64,000 nucleotides of DNA from Pseudomonas sp. Leaf58 (GCF_003627215.1 NZ_CP032677.1:3229501-3293500), one strand, 5' to 3'. Positions 37,960-46,970 are shown, counted from the stretch's first letter. The notes: generated by a model not told the origin, from the letters alone. Made by a program: numbers and translations.

Positions 37960-39351
37960 TCAGCCTTTATCCGCTTTGCCTGCCGCCGCGGCAAACCGCG
38001 CCAGCCGCACATCCAGGCGGCGCGGGCGCAAACCGTGGTCTTCGGCGCGCTCCTTGCGACGGATGGCATTGCGCACCATCAGCGACCCCAGGTAGCGGAT
38101 CGGCTCGGGCGGGAACAGCCCCAGCGGCCCTTTGACCAGCGCCGAGCGCGTCCACGGATTGTCCAGCCCCAGCACCAGCGACGAAAGAATCTGCCCGCCC
38201 ATGTGACACGGCCCAACACCGCTGCCGGAGTAGCCAAAGCCGTAAAACACGTTGCCCTGCCCGTCCAGCCGGCCAAAGAACGGCAGGCCGGTCACCGAGC
38301 GGTCCGATGGCCCGTTCCAGCTGGCCGCCAACGGCACTTCGGCCAGCGCCGGGAAGAACCCGCCCAGGCTCTCGCGCAGCAATGGCCGGTACGGCGACGG
38401 CTGGTCGAACACTGGCAACATGCGCCCGCCATAGGCGAAGGTATTGCCGCCCTTGCCGAGCATCAGCCGGCCATCGGAAGTGTTGTGGTAGTAATGCACG
38501 AAAATGCGCGAATCGAGCACACTGATGCCGCTGTCGAGGCCAACCTGGCGCAGCAGGTCGGGGCACGGCTCGGTGATCACCATGTCGCTGGAAACAATCG
38601 CTACGCTGCGCTCGAACTGCGGGAAGGCCCGCGCCATCCAGGCATTGAGGCCCAGCACCACGCGGTCGGCGCGCACCGTACCCTGGGCCGTGTGCAGCTG
38701 CACCGGCGCGCCGTGCTGCAGGCCAGTCATGGCCGTGCCTTCATGAATGCGCACGCCGCGCTGCAAGGCCACCCGGCGCAGGCCGCGCACCAGCTTGCCC
38801 GGCTGCACCGTGGCGGCAGCTGGCGAGAACCAGCCTTCCAGGTGCCGCGCCGAACCCGCTAGGCGCTGCACCTGCTGCAGCGGCAGGCGGCGGAACGAAT
38901 TGATACCCTGGTGCTGCAGCGCAGCGATCACCGCGTCGGTAGCGCCGACCTGAGCCGCATTGGTGGCGGTGTACAGCGTGCCGTCCAGGCGGTAGTCACA
39001 GTCGATGCCATTGGCTGCGCAAAACGCACCAATGTCACTGATGCTGCGCTCCGACTCGCGCACCAGGCGCACCGCCTCGGCCACCCCGAACAGGCGTTCG
39101 AGGGTGAAGTACTTGGCTGACCAGGACAATGCACAGCCACCGTTGCGGCCACTGGCACCGGCACCGCAAATATCGGCCTCGATCAGCACGATATCCAGGG
39201 CCGGCGCCGCCTCCTTGAGCATCAACGCGGTCCACAGCCCGGTGTAGCCGCCACCGACGATGCACACATCGCAACGGGCATCGCCTTGTAGCGCTGGGCA
39301 CTCCGCCTCCGGCGCCGAATCCAAGGCCTGTTGCAGCCAGAAGGGTCTCAT
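37960..39351 (-). CDS. FAD-dependent amine/amino acid oxidoreductase (DAO family)
   Basis: A 463-residue flavoprotein with an N-terminal dinucleotide-binding motif CDVCIVGGGYTGLWTALMLKEAAP followed by VLIEADICGAGASGRNGGCALSW. The C-terminal GNVFYGFGYSGSGVGPCHMGGQILSSLVLG closes the FAD site. It belongs to the DadA/GlpD/PuuB-like DAO fold. Substrate unknown. It lies 15 bases after an OPA-type transporter gene on the same strand, with a divergent LysR regulator beyond, a set seen with aminophosphonate and amine catabolism; this link is inference. Confidence 0.82.
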   Translation of the reverse strand: MRPFWLQQALDSAPEAECPALQGDARCDVCIVGGGYTGLWTALMLKEAAPALDIVLIEADICGAGASGRNGGCALSWSAKYFTLERLFGVAEAVRLVRESERSISDIGAFCAANGIDCDYRLDGTLYTATNAAQVGATDAVIAALQHQGINSFRRLPLQQVQRLAGSARHLEGWFSPAAATVQPGKLVRGLRRVALQRGVRIHEGTAMTGLQHGAPVQLHTAQGTVRADRVVLGLNAWMARAFPQFERSVAIVSSDMVITEPCPDLLRQVGLDSGISVLDSRIFVHYYHNTSDGRLMLGKGGNTFAYGGRMLPVFDQPSPYRPLLRESLGGFFPALAEVPLAASWNGPSDRSVTGLPFFGRLDGQGNVFYGFGYSGSGVGPCHMGGQILSSLVLGLDNPWTRSALVKGPLGLFPPEPIRYLGSLMVRNAIRRKERAEDHGLRPRRLDVRLARFAAAAGKADKG

Positions 39352-39366
39352 TCGCTCACTTTCCTT

Positions 39367-40683
39367 TCAGGTACGCAGTGGCTTGATTGCCATGCTGGTG
39401 TTCGGTGCCACATCGGCGCTATACGCGTTGCTGGCCGGGCGGCTGTTCCAATGCGGCAGCAGCACCAGCGCCGAGAACAGCGCGCAGCCGGCAAACACGA
39501 TGAACACCGTGACGCCATCGAAGTAGCCTGGCAGCAGCCCACCCAGCACCGCGCCCACCGAGCCGCAGCCGTTGACGAAGCCCGCAGCGGTGGCGCCGGC
39601 CTTGGCGGTGCCGAAGTCGATGGCCGCGGCGCCGCTGATCATCGAATCCGGCCCGTACAGGGTCAGGCCCATCACGAACAGCAGCGCCACCACCAGCAGC
39701 ACGCTGCCGCTGTGCATGGCCGCCATGAAGGCCGCCAGGGTCATGGTCAGCAGCACCAGGCTGATCACGCAGGCCGGCATGCGCCGAGCGCCGAACAGTT
39801 TGTCGGAGGCCAGGCCGATCATGATGGGGCCAAGCAGCCCAGCCAGCTCGAAGGCAGTGGGGATGATCGCTGCGCCAACCTTGCCCACCGAGGGCATCTG
39901 CTCGAAGACGATCACCGGCCCCCACAGCAGGATGGCGTAGCGCGCCGGCTTCAACAGGAAGTACGCAAGCCCCAGGGTCAGCACCGTGCGGTTGCGCAAA
40001 ATCTCCTTCAACGGCGCCCACACGCTGCACAGGTTGCTGGCCGGGGCCATGCTTTGCGGCTCGGGCTCCACCGCCGGCAGGCCAACGTCTTCGGGCTTAT
40101 TGCGCTGCAGGAAGAAGAACAGCACGGCCACCCCCGCCACCACCGCGGCAGTGGAGAAGAACGCCGCATGCCAGGTGCCGACCAGGGTATAAGCCCACCA
40201 ACCGGCGAACGGCGAGGCCACCAGGCCGCCGAAGGCATAGCAGGAACTCCACAAGCCCAACACCCGCCCGCGCTGCCCAGCGGGGAAGAAGCTGCCGATG
40301 TTCTTGCACAAGCCGGCCCAGCCGGTGGATTGCGCCAGGCCCTGCACCAGCATGCAGGTGGCGAAGATCGGGAAGGTGGCGTAACTGCCCATCACCACCG
40401 CCGCCACTGCGGATATCAACAACCCGCCAAGCACCACCACGCGCGGGCCGAAGCGGTCGGCAAGCATGCCCCAGGTGAACTGGCCCACGGCATAGGCGGC
40501 CAGGTAGATGGCGTCGAGGTTGGCCATGGCGGCCTTGTCGAGCATGAAGTTGGGGTCTTCGGCGATGCCCAGCTTGGCCACCGAGAAGGCTTTGCGGGTG
40601 AAGTAGAAGGCGGCGTAGGCCAGCCAGGTGATGGCGAAAATCTGCATGCGCCAGCGTTTGAACGCGGCTAGGGATTGGTTCAT
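39367..40683 (-). CDS. MFS transporter of the organophosphate:phosphate (OPA/GlpT-like) type
   Basis: A 438-residue, 12-helix transporter. FKRWRMQIFAITWLAYAAFYFTRKAFSVAK is the hallmark OPA-family first helix, followed by YAVGQFTWGMLADRFGPR and GLAQSTGWAGLCKNIGSFFP (GWP-like region). The family imports glycerol-3-phosphate, hexose phosphates, phosphoglycerate and related anions. With the FAD oxidoreductase downstream it may import a phosphonate or amine substrate; this is not shown by the sequence. The leader holds AACACAACAACAA (40738-40750), an Hfq/Crc-type motif, on the coding strand. Confidence 0.85.
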   Translation of the reverse strand: MNQSLAAFKRWRMQIFAITWLAYAAFYFTRKAFSVAKLGIAEDPNFMLDKAAMANLDAIYLAAYAVGQFTWGMLADRFGPRVVVLGGLLISAVAAVVMGSYATFPIFATCMLVQGLAQSTGWAGLCKNIGSFFPAGQRGRVLGLWSSCYAFGGLVASPFAGWWAYTLVGTWHAAFFSTAAVVAGVAVLFFFLQRNKPEDVGLPAVEPEPQSMAPASNLCSVWAPLKEILRNRTVLTLGLAYFLLKPARYAILLWGPVIVFEQMPSVGKVGAAIIPTAFELAGLLGPIMIGLASDKLFGARRMPACVISLVLLTMTLAAFMAAMHSGSVLLVVALLFVMGLTLYGPDSMISGAAAIDFGTAKAGATAAGFVNGCGSVGAVLGGLLPGYFDGVTVFIVFAGCALFSALVLLPHWNSRPASNAYSADVAPNTSMAIKPLRT

Positions 40684-40926
40684 GTGTGTCTGACCTCTTG
40701 CTTAAGTGTGCCGGCAGAATGTGAAGAAATGCCTGTCTTGTTGTTGTGTTACGCACAGCGATGACGAGGCTGTCATCGGGTCAGATGGCACCGTGTGGGG
40801 GCCATGGCCCTGGCGGCACTTGTGGTGCCTGCGTCGGGCTAAGCGCTATGGAAACAGGTGCTGACTGATAAATAAAATCGATTTATTGTATTTCACACAT
40901 AAGCCCAGCTTGTTACTGAGGTCGCC
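40684..40926. promoter_or_regulatory. Divergent promoter region of the OPA transporter and lysR
   Basis: This 243-base gap holds a dyad AATAAAATCGATTTATT (40871-40887) close to the lysR start, a candidate LysR-type operator in an AT-rich setting, and the A-rich motif of the transporter leader. Confidence 0.5.
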
Positions 40927-41796
40927 ATGTCGGTTTCCCACGCTCAACTTAAAGCCTTCCATGCGGTGGCCGTGCACGGCAGCTTTACCCGCGCTGCCGC
41001 AAAGCTGTTCCTGACCCAGCCTGCGGTCTCGGACCAGGTGCGCAAACTGGAGGAGCGCTTTGGCGTGTTGCTGTTTCACCGCAACAAACGCTCGGTGCAA
41101 CTCACCGACCTCGGTGAACGCCTGCTGGGCATCAGCCAGCGCTTGTTCGCCTGCGAGGCCGAGGCCCATGAGCTGCTGCAGGATTCGCGGGCCCTGCACA
41201 CCGGCAGCCTGGTGCTGGCGGTGGATGCACCAGTACACGTGTTGCCGCAGATCGCCCGTTTCTGCCAGCGCTATCCGGGCATCCAGGTAAAGATCGAGAC
41301 CGGCAACACCGATGAGTCGCTGGCCCGACTGTTCAGCTACCAGGCCGACCTGGCGCTGCTGGGGCGGGACGTTGACGATGAGCGGCTGCACTGCCTGGCG
41401 CTGCGCCGCGACCCGATGGTGGCATTCGTTTCTCACCAGCACCCGTGGGCCAGCCGTGGCTCGATCAGCCTGGCCGACCTGGACGACATGCCACTGGTGC
41501 TGCGCGAGCCCGGCTCGGTGACGCGGCAGACGCTGGAAGAAGAGATGCAGCGCGCCGGCTTGCGGATTCGCCCGGCGATCCAGGTGGAGGGCCGGGAAGC
41601 GGCGCGTGAGGCGGTGGTGGTGGGGATTGGCGTGGGAGTAGTGTCGGCGGCGGAGTTTGGTGCCGATGCACGGGTGTGTGCGCTGCCGATTGTCGATTGC
41701 CAGCGGCACCTGACCGAAACCCTGGTGTGCCTCAGTGAGCAGCGCACGCGGCGGGTGGTGGCGACCTTCCTGCAGATGGTCGAGGAAGGGCTATAA
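40927..41796 (+). CDS. LysR-family regulator, divergent from the OPA transporter operon
   Basis: A 289-residue regulator with HTH LKAFHAVAVHGSFTRAAAKLFLTQPAVSDQVRKLEERFGVLLFHRNKRSVQLTDLGERLL and a substrate-binding domain containing VLAVDAPVHVLPQIARFCQRYPGIQVKIETGNTDE. The FLTQPAVSDQVR wording resembles LysR proteins associated with aminoethylphosphonate catabolism, as I recall them. Its divergence from the transporter/oxidoreductase pair strongly suggests it controls them. Confidence 0.87.
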   Translation: MSVSHAQLKAFHAVAVHGSFTRAAAKLFLTQPAVSDQVRKLEERFGVLLFHRNKRSVQLTDLGERLLGISQRLFACEAEAHELLQDSRALHTGSLVLAVDAPVHVLPQIARFCQRYPGIQVKIETGNTDESLARLFSYQADLALLGRDVDDERLHCLALRRDPMVAFVSHQHPWASRGSISLADLDDMPLVLREPGSVTRQTLEEEMQRAGLRIRPAIQVEGREAAREAVVVGIGVGVVSAAEFGADARVCALPIVDCQRHLTETLVCLSEQRTRRVVATFLQMVEEGL

Positions 41797-41846
41797 GCCT
41801 GTGCCGGACTATGCTGGGATAACCCCAACCCACAAACCAAGCAACC

Positions 41847-42218
41847 ATGCTCTATCGCCTTGCCGCCGACAGCCTGGTCCTGCTGCACCTGGCCTTCATC
41901 CTGCTGGTGCTGTTCGGCGGCCTGCTGGTGCTGCAGTGGCGCCCTGCCCTGCTGTTGCACCTGCCGGCCCTGGCCTGGGGCCTGGCGGTGGAATACCTGC
42001 ACCTGGACTGCCCGCTGACTGCCTGGGAAAACCACATGCGCAGCGCCGCCGGCAGCGCGGGCTACCAGGGCGGCTTCATCGAGCACTACATCTGGCCGCT
42101 GATCTACCCCGCCGGGCTCACCCCCAACATCCAACTGCTGATAGGCAGTGTGGCGCTGCTGCTAAACCTCGGCATCTACAGCTACGTGGCCTGGCACTGG
42201 CGCCGCCCTAGCGGGTAG
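41847..42218 (+). CDS. DUF2784-family membrane protein
   Basis: A 123-residue protein with four predicted membrane helices (LVLLHLAFILLVLFGGLLVL, LLLHLPALAWGLAVEYL, IWPLIYPAGL, IQLLIGSVALLLNLGIYSYVAW) and the family pattern LDCPLTAWENHMR. Function unknown. It starts 50 bases after the LysR gene and its end overlaps the 3' end of the tam gene on the other strand by 11 bases. Confidence 0.8.
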   Translation: MLYRLAADSLVLLHLAFILLVLFGGLLVLQWRPALLLHLPALAWGLAVEYLHLDCPLTAWENHMRSAAGSAGYQGGFIEHYIWPLIYPAGLTPNIQLLIGSVALLLNLGIYSYVAWHWRRPSG

Positions 42219-42984
42219 CGATCACGAACAACCGCGGGAACGGCAGCAGCACCTTGCCATCGGTGGCTGGCGGGTAGTCGCGCTGCATGGCCTGCAGGTA
42301 CATCTGCAGGAAGCCTGCCTGCTCGTCTGCCTCAAGCCGCGCCAGGTAGGGCCGTAAGGCCGAACCCTTGAACCATTCCACCACGGCTTCGGCGCCGCCA
42401 ACCAAAGGGTGGTGATAGGTGGTGCGCCATACATCCACGCGCGCGCACAGCGGGCTGAGCAGGTCGTAATAGAACGCCGCGCTGTGCCGTGGCGGCAGCT
42501 GAAAATCGGCGAATTTCGCCGCCCACGGGCCTTGGCTGGCGATTTCACGCAGTTGCCGGTGGGCGGGCTCATCGAGGTTGTCGGGGGTCTGCACCGCCAG
42601 GCTGGCACCTTCGCTAAGCTGGCGCACCAGGTGCGGGTAAAGCGAGGCGTGGTCGGGTACCCATTGCAGCGAGGCATTGGCCAGGATCAAGTCTTGAGGC
42701 TCGGCGGCGGACCAGTCAGCAATATCCCCGACGACCGTGCGTACCCGGGGGATGCACAGCCGTTTACGTGCACGGGCTTTGTCGATCATGTCCGGGTCGC
42801 TGTCCAGGGCCGTCACCTGCGCATCGGGGTACCGTTGCAGCAGCACCTCGGTGGAGTTGCCGGGGCCACAGCCCAGGTCAGTGGCGTGGCGTACCGGGCG
42901 TGGCGGTACAGCGGCAAGCAGGTCGCGCACGGCGCGGGAACGTTCGTCTTCGAACAGAGAATACTGGGTGGCGGACCAAGCCAT
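42208..42984 (-). CDS. tam: Trans-aconitate 2-methyltransferase
   Basis: A 258-residue SAM-dependent methyltransferase matching Tam: MAWSATQYSLFEDERSRAVRDLLAAVP, SAM motif ATDLGCGPGNSTEVLLQRYP, acidic loop VTALDSDPDMIDKARAR, then ILANASLQWVPDH and AVQTPDNLDEPAH. It methylates trans-aconitate, a by-product that inhibits aconitase. The frame is open upstream to 43218, but the ATG at 42984 with AAAGGAG 6 bases before is the family start. Confidence 0.88.
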   Translation of the reverse strand: MAWSATQYSLFEDERSRAVRDLLAAVPPRPVRHATDLGCGPGNSTEVLLQRYPDAQVTALDSDPDMIDKARARKRLCIPRVRTVVGDIADWSAAEPQDLILANASLQWVPDHASLYPHLVRQLSEGASLAVQTPDNLDEPAHRQLREIASQGPWAAKFADFQLPPRHSAAFYYDLLSPLCARVDVWRTTYHHPLVGGAEAVVEWFKGSALRPYLARLEADEQAGFLQMYLQAMQRDYPPATDGKVLLPFPRLFVIATR

Positions 42985-43131
42985 GTGAAGCTCCTTTGGG
43001 CGGGCAATGTGCTCAGCATAAGCCATCGGTCGCCGGTGCGGGCCCTGATCGCCGCCGCTGCCCTGCTCAGCTCGCCGTGGATGAACTGGCGTTTCACATG
43101 CCCACGGAAAAAACCACGCCCAACAACGCGA

Positions 43132-43162
43132 AACGGCCGGGTCCCCAAGGGAGCCGGCCGTT
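43132..43162 (-). terminator. Terminator of gabP
   Basis: AACGGCCGG and CCGGCCGTT form a 9-bp perfect stem around a 13-base loop, 19 bases after the permease stop codon; a T-rich run (TTTCGCGTTGTT) follows on the minus strand. Confidence 0.7.
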
Positions 43163-43180
43163 CCGAGAAGCGAGTGACGC

Positions 43181-44590
43181 TTAGTGCTGTTTGCCAGAGC
43201 GAATCTGGTGCACCACACCCATCGCCACCACGACGGCTGCGGCGATACCGGTAGAAATCACCAGGATCTGGTAATCAGGCATGAAGGCCATAGTCACCAG
43301 GGCGGCCACGATGAAGGCGATCACCAAGTAGGTCAGCCACGGGAACAGCCACATCTTCAGGCGTACTTCCTTGCCTTCGGCAATCAGCTTGCGGCGCATG
43401 CGCAGTTGCGAGAAGGCAATCACCAAGTACACCAGCAGGGCGATCATGCCAGTGGTGTTCATCAGGGTGTCGAGCACGTCTTTGGGGCGCAGCGTTTCGC
43501 TGAAGTTGATCAGCGCACACACCACGGCCACGGCGCACGAACCCATGATCGCAAATACCGGAACACCGGTGCCGGCGCGGGTAATCTTGAAGGCCGACGG
43601 CGCGTCGCCACGCTGGGCCAGGGAGAACAGCATGCGCGAAGCGGTGTAATGGCCCGAGATCAGGCAACTGCTCACCGAGGTCAACACCACGAAGTTCATC
43701 AGCAGCTCGGCATACGGCACGCCCAGCAGCTCCAGCGTGCGGCGGTAGGCGCCATAACCGGAAACGCCCAGGTGCGGGTCGTTCCACGGTACCAGGCAGA
43801 CAATCAGGAAGATCGAACCGACGTAGAACAGGCACACACGCCATACCACCGAGTTGGTGGCCTTGACGATTTGCGCGGCCGGGTCCTTGGCTTCGGAAGC
43901 AGCGATGGTGACGATTTCTGCGCCGAGGAAGGCGAACATCACCCCGAGCAAGGCACCAATCACCGTGGTGATGCCGTTGGGCATGAAGCCTTCCGCGGTG
44001 AGGTGGCTGATACCACGCACTTCACCGAACTGCCAGACGTTCATTACGGCCGCGGTACACACAATCAGGAAACAGACGATCGCAATTACCTTGATCAAGG
44101 CGAACCAGAACTCGAACTCACCGTAGTGTTTGACGTTGAAGAAGTTGACGGTGATCAGCAACAGGGTCGTGGCCAGCACGAACACGTTGACGCTGACGTC
44201 GGGGAAGAAACCATGCAGGATCTTACCCGCCACATAAGCTTCCCAGGCCATGAGGATGACCCAGTACCACCAGTACAGCCAACCGATGGTGAACCCGGCC
44301 CAACGGCCGATGGCGCGGTCGGCATAGGTGGAGAACGAACCGGTGTCTGGCGAGGAAGTTGCCATTTCACCCAGCATGCGCATGATCAGCACCACCAGGA
44401 TGCCGCCTGCCAGATAGGCCAGGACAGCGGCTGGGCCGGCGCTGTGGATCACGCTGCCGGAACCGACGAACAAGGCGCCGCCGATAACCCCGGCGATCGA
44501 CATCATCGTCAGGTGGCGCGACTTGAGCGAGGCACTGAGTTTGCTCTCGTGCCCGCTTTTCGCGGTGCTTGTTGTGGATGTTGCGTCCAT
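43181..44590 (-). CDS. gabP: GABA/amino acid permease (APC family)
   Basis: A 469-residue, 12-helix permease of the amino acid transporter family: LKSRHLTMMSIAGVIGGALFVGSGSVI at helix 1, PDTGSFSTYADRAIGRWAGFTIGWLYWWYWV, and AFLGAEIVTIAASEAKDP (the conserved GxExx region). It best resembles GabP, which imports 4-aminobutyrate. It is divergent from a MocR-type regulator that may respond to GABA or an aminated relative. No gabDT genes are in the window. Confidence 0.82.
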   Translation of the reverse strand: MDATSTTSTAKSGHESKLSASLKSRHLTMMSIAGVIGGALFVGSGSVIHSAGPAAVLAYLAGGILVVLIMRMLGEMATSSPDTGSFSTYADRAIGRWAGFTIGWLYWWYWVILMAWEAYVAGKILHGFFPDVSVNVFVLATTLLLITVNFFNVKHYGEFEFWFALIKVIAIVCFLIVCTAAVMNVWQFGEVRGISHLTAEGFMPNGITTVIGALLGVMFAFLGAEIVTIAASEAKDPAAQIVKATNSVVWRVCLFYVGSIFLIVCLVPWNDPHLGVSGYGAYRRTLELLGVPYAELLMNFVVLTSVSSCLISGHYTASRMLFSLAQRGDAPSAFKITRAGTGVPVFAIMGSCAVAVVCALINFSETLRPKDVLDTLMNTTGMIALLVYLVIAFSQLRMRRKLIAEGKEVRLKMWLFPWLTYLVIAFIVAALVTMAFMPDYQILVISTGIAAAVVVAMGVVHQIRSGKQH

Positions 44591-44915
44591 CAGTTGTGTA
44601 CCCCGTGCTTCTTTTTATCCAAGGAAAACTGTAAAACCCCGATGGCTGGCGGTTTCACCTGTACATCAGTGCTAATGCGGGCAGGATGGTGTGAGCGAAC
44701 ACACGCAGGCCATCCATGGCGGCCTGCTGACGCGCCCGAAGGTTTGCCCTTCGAGCGAACTGAACATGCTTTATGTGGCGATATCTGACACCTAATGTAA
44801 AAATGTCCGACGCAGAGAGCCATGCACAGTGGCATGAAACTCGCACTGCACTGTACAGGTCGCCCATGCAGTACACCCTGCAAACGCCAGGCGATACGCA
44901 CCCTGAAGGCCCCGA
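44591..44915. promoter_or_regulatory. Divergent control region of gabP and the MocR-type regulator
   Basis: This 325-base gap has no gene. It contains two inverted copies of a GCACTG...TGTACAGGT sequence (44657-44672 read on the minus strand and 44843-44860 on the plus strand), each facing one of the divergent genes, plausible operators of the regulator. Confidence 0.5.
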
Positions 44916-46340
44916 ATGTTCGAATTACACCCAGACTCCTCGACCCCGCTGGTAAACCAGATCATCGACGGGTTGCGCGAGCTGATCGACAACCAAACCC
45001 TCAAGCCAGGCGCCAAGGTGCCCTCGATCCGGGCCTTTGCCGCAAGCTATTCGGTGAGCACCTTCACCGTGGTCGAGGCTTACGACCGGCTGGTCGCCCA
45101 GGGCTTGCTGGTGAGTCGGGGCCATGCCGGTTTTTTCGTCAACCGTGCGGCGGGCGAATTGCTGGAGCAGCACAATGTCGAGGCCGACACCAGTCGACCA
45201 ACGTTCAACTCCGAGTGGTACCTGCAGCAAATCTTCGAAATCCGCCAGTTGCCGTACAAACCGGGGTGCGGCTGGTTGCCCAACGACTGGATGTACGAAG
45301 AGGGCCTGCGCCGCGGTTTGCGCCAGGTAGCCGGCAGCCCACTGGAGCTGTCGGGCTATGGCGACCCCATGGGCCTGCCGGAGCTGCGCGCGCTGACCGC
45401 GCAAAACCTGCAGCAGGAGCTGTCGATCGTCGCCAACCCGGCGCAGCTGATGCTCACCCACGGCGCCAGCCAGGCCTTGGACCTGGCCGCGCGCACCCTG
45501 GTGCGCCCGGGCGATGTGGTGCTGGTCGACGACCCTGGTTACCCCAACCTGATGAGCATCCTGCGCACCCAGGGCGCCACCCTGGTCGGCGTGCCGCGCA
45601 CCCCGGCCGGCTACGACCTGAACCAGTTGGAGCAGTTGCTCACCCATCACCGCCCGACCGCGTTCTTCACCCAGCCGCACCTGCACAGCCCGACCTGCTC
45701 GCGCACCCCGCTGCCGCAGTTGCACCGTTTGCTGCAACTGGCCAGCCAGCATGGCTTCCGCCTGGTGGAGAACAACCTGTACGCCGACATGGTCGCCGAA
45801 CCGCAACCGTGCCTGGCCAGCCTCGACCACCTGCAGCAGGTGGTGTACGTGGGCAGTTACTCGAAGAGCATTTCGCCCAACGTGCGGGTCGGCTACATGC
45901 TGGCCAACCCCGAGCTGATGCAGAAACTGCTGCACCTGAAGATGCGCTCAGGCCTGACCACCTCGCAGGTGATGGAGCGGGTGGTATACGCCGCGATTAT
46001 CGACGGGCGCTGGCGCAAGCACCTGAAGCGGCTGCGCCAGCGGTTGGCCGAAGCGCACCAGGAAGTTGGCCGGCATTTGCATCGATTGGGCTTTGAATTG
46101 TTCATTGAATCGGATGAAGGCATGTACGTCTGGACCCGCCACCCGGCGATTCCGGACAGCGCGGCGTTGCTGGACGATGCGCTGGAGAAAGGCATCATGT
46201 TGGGGCCTGGGCAGTTGTTCATGGTGGATGCCAAGGCGACCGGGTGGATGAGGTTCAATGTGGCGTTCAGTACCGAGCCGGCGATGTGGGAGTTGTTGGA
46301 GAAGGTGTTGGTGAAGCATGTGCGGCGGGGTGGGATGTAA
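44916..46340 (+). CDS. MocR-type (GntR-HTH plus aminotransferase-like) regulator
   Basis: A 474-residue regulator. Residues 1-75 are a GntR winged HTH (LVNQIIDGLRELIDNQTLKPGAKVPSIRAFAASYSVSTFTVVEAYDRL). Residues about 100-460 form a type I aminotransferase-like domain that binds PLP, with SGYGDPMGLPELR, THGASQALDLAAR and the PLP lysine in VGSYSKSISPNVRVGY. Such proteins sense an amine or PLP (GabR, PdxR, TauR). Given the divergent gabP, GABA is a fair guess for the effector. The ATG at 44916 is the family start. Confidence 0.88.
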   Translation: MFELHPDSSTPLVNQIIDGLRELIDNQTLKPGAKVPSIRAFAASYSVSTFTVVEAYDRLVAQGLLVSRGHAGFFVNRAAGELLEQHNVEADTSRPTFNSEWYLQQIFEIRQLPYKPGCGWLPNDWMYEEGLRRGLRQVAGSPLELSGYGDPMGLPELRALTAQNLQQELSIVANPAQLMLTHGASQALDLAARTLVRPGDVVLVDDPGYPNLMSILRTQGATLVGVPRTPAGYDLNQLEQLLTHHRPTAFFTQPHLHSPTCSRTPLPQLHRLLQLASQHGFRLVENNLYADMVAEPQPCLASLDHLQQVVYVGSYSKSISPNVRVGYMLANPELMQKLLHLKMRSGLTTSQVMERVVYAAIIDGRWRKHLKRLRQRLAEAHQEVGRHLHRLGFELFIESDEGMYVWTRHPAIPDSAALLDDALEKGIMLGPGQLFMVDAKATGWMRFNVAFSTEPAMWELLEKVLVKHVRRGGM

Positions 46341-46513
46341 CAGCGGTGGTATGGCCGGGGTGTGCGCCACGAGATTGTCGGCGCCAGTGAGATCGAGCGC
46401 CCCCGAAAATATGCCAGTTGCCTGCACCAGCCATGGGCCCCACAGGCACTGGACACAGTAGTGGCCAATTAGTAGCATCCGCTCCAACTGGACATTACGG
46501 ACAATCTCAGCTC

Positions 46514-46909
46514 ATGGATCGAACTGCCGGCGTCATTCACCGCCCCTTGCATCACCCTATCCGCCCCTCAATCACCTGGGAAGAAGCCTGGAAAGGGCCC
46601 GACGAGGGTTTGATCCGCTGCTGGGAGATTGGCCGTGAGCGGGCTTTGGCTCAGCCAGAGCTTGCCCGGCACTGTGCCGATGGCGCACTCCCGGTGCTTG
46701 GCTGGAAAGGCGGGCATGATCGCGCATTGAAAAAACCGATGAAGTACGGCTCTTTCAAATATCTGGCGCAATGGCAGGGCCTGCGCGGCGAAGACCTGCT
46801 CATCGATACACGAACAGAGATCACCTTGACCTGTAACCACACCGGCATGCTGACCACCTTCACACCGGACCAGGAAAAGTACGCCAACGCTGTGATCCTG
46901 ACGGATTAG
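46514..46909 (+). CDS. Hypothetical protein, not recognised
   Basis: A 131-residue cytoplasmic protein without signal or membrane segment. It is rich in W, H and charged residues: SITWEEAWKGPDEGLIRCWEIGRERALAQPELARH, LPVLGWKGGHDRALKKPMKYGSFKYLAQWQGL, then EITLTCNHTGMLTTFTP. I do not recognise the family. The frame is open from 46418, but the upstream part looks noncoding and the ATG at 46514 is chosen; the RBS is weak. It lies alone between the MocR gene and the aldo-keto reductase. Confidence 0.55.
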   Translation: MDRTAGVIHRPLHHPIRPSITWEEAWKGPDEGLIRCWEIGRERALAQPELARHCADGALPVLGWKGGHDRALKKPMKYGSFKYLAQWQGLRGEDLLIDTRTEITLTCNHTGMLTTFTPDQEKYANAVILTD

Positions 46910-46929
46910 GAACGATTCGCGGCAATCGC

Positions 46930-46970
46930 GGGCTGCTGGGCAGCCCGATCGCGACACAAGGCCGCTGCTA
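46930..46970 (+). terminator. Hairpin plus conserved tail in a convergent gap
   Basis: GGGCTGC-TGG-GCAGCCC (46930-46946) followed by GATCGCGACACAAGGCCGCT. It is the same element as at 320-363 and 9119-9161, here between the hypothetical gene and the aldo-keto reductase. Confidence 0.7.
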
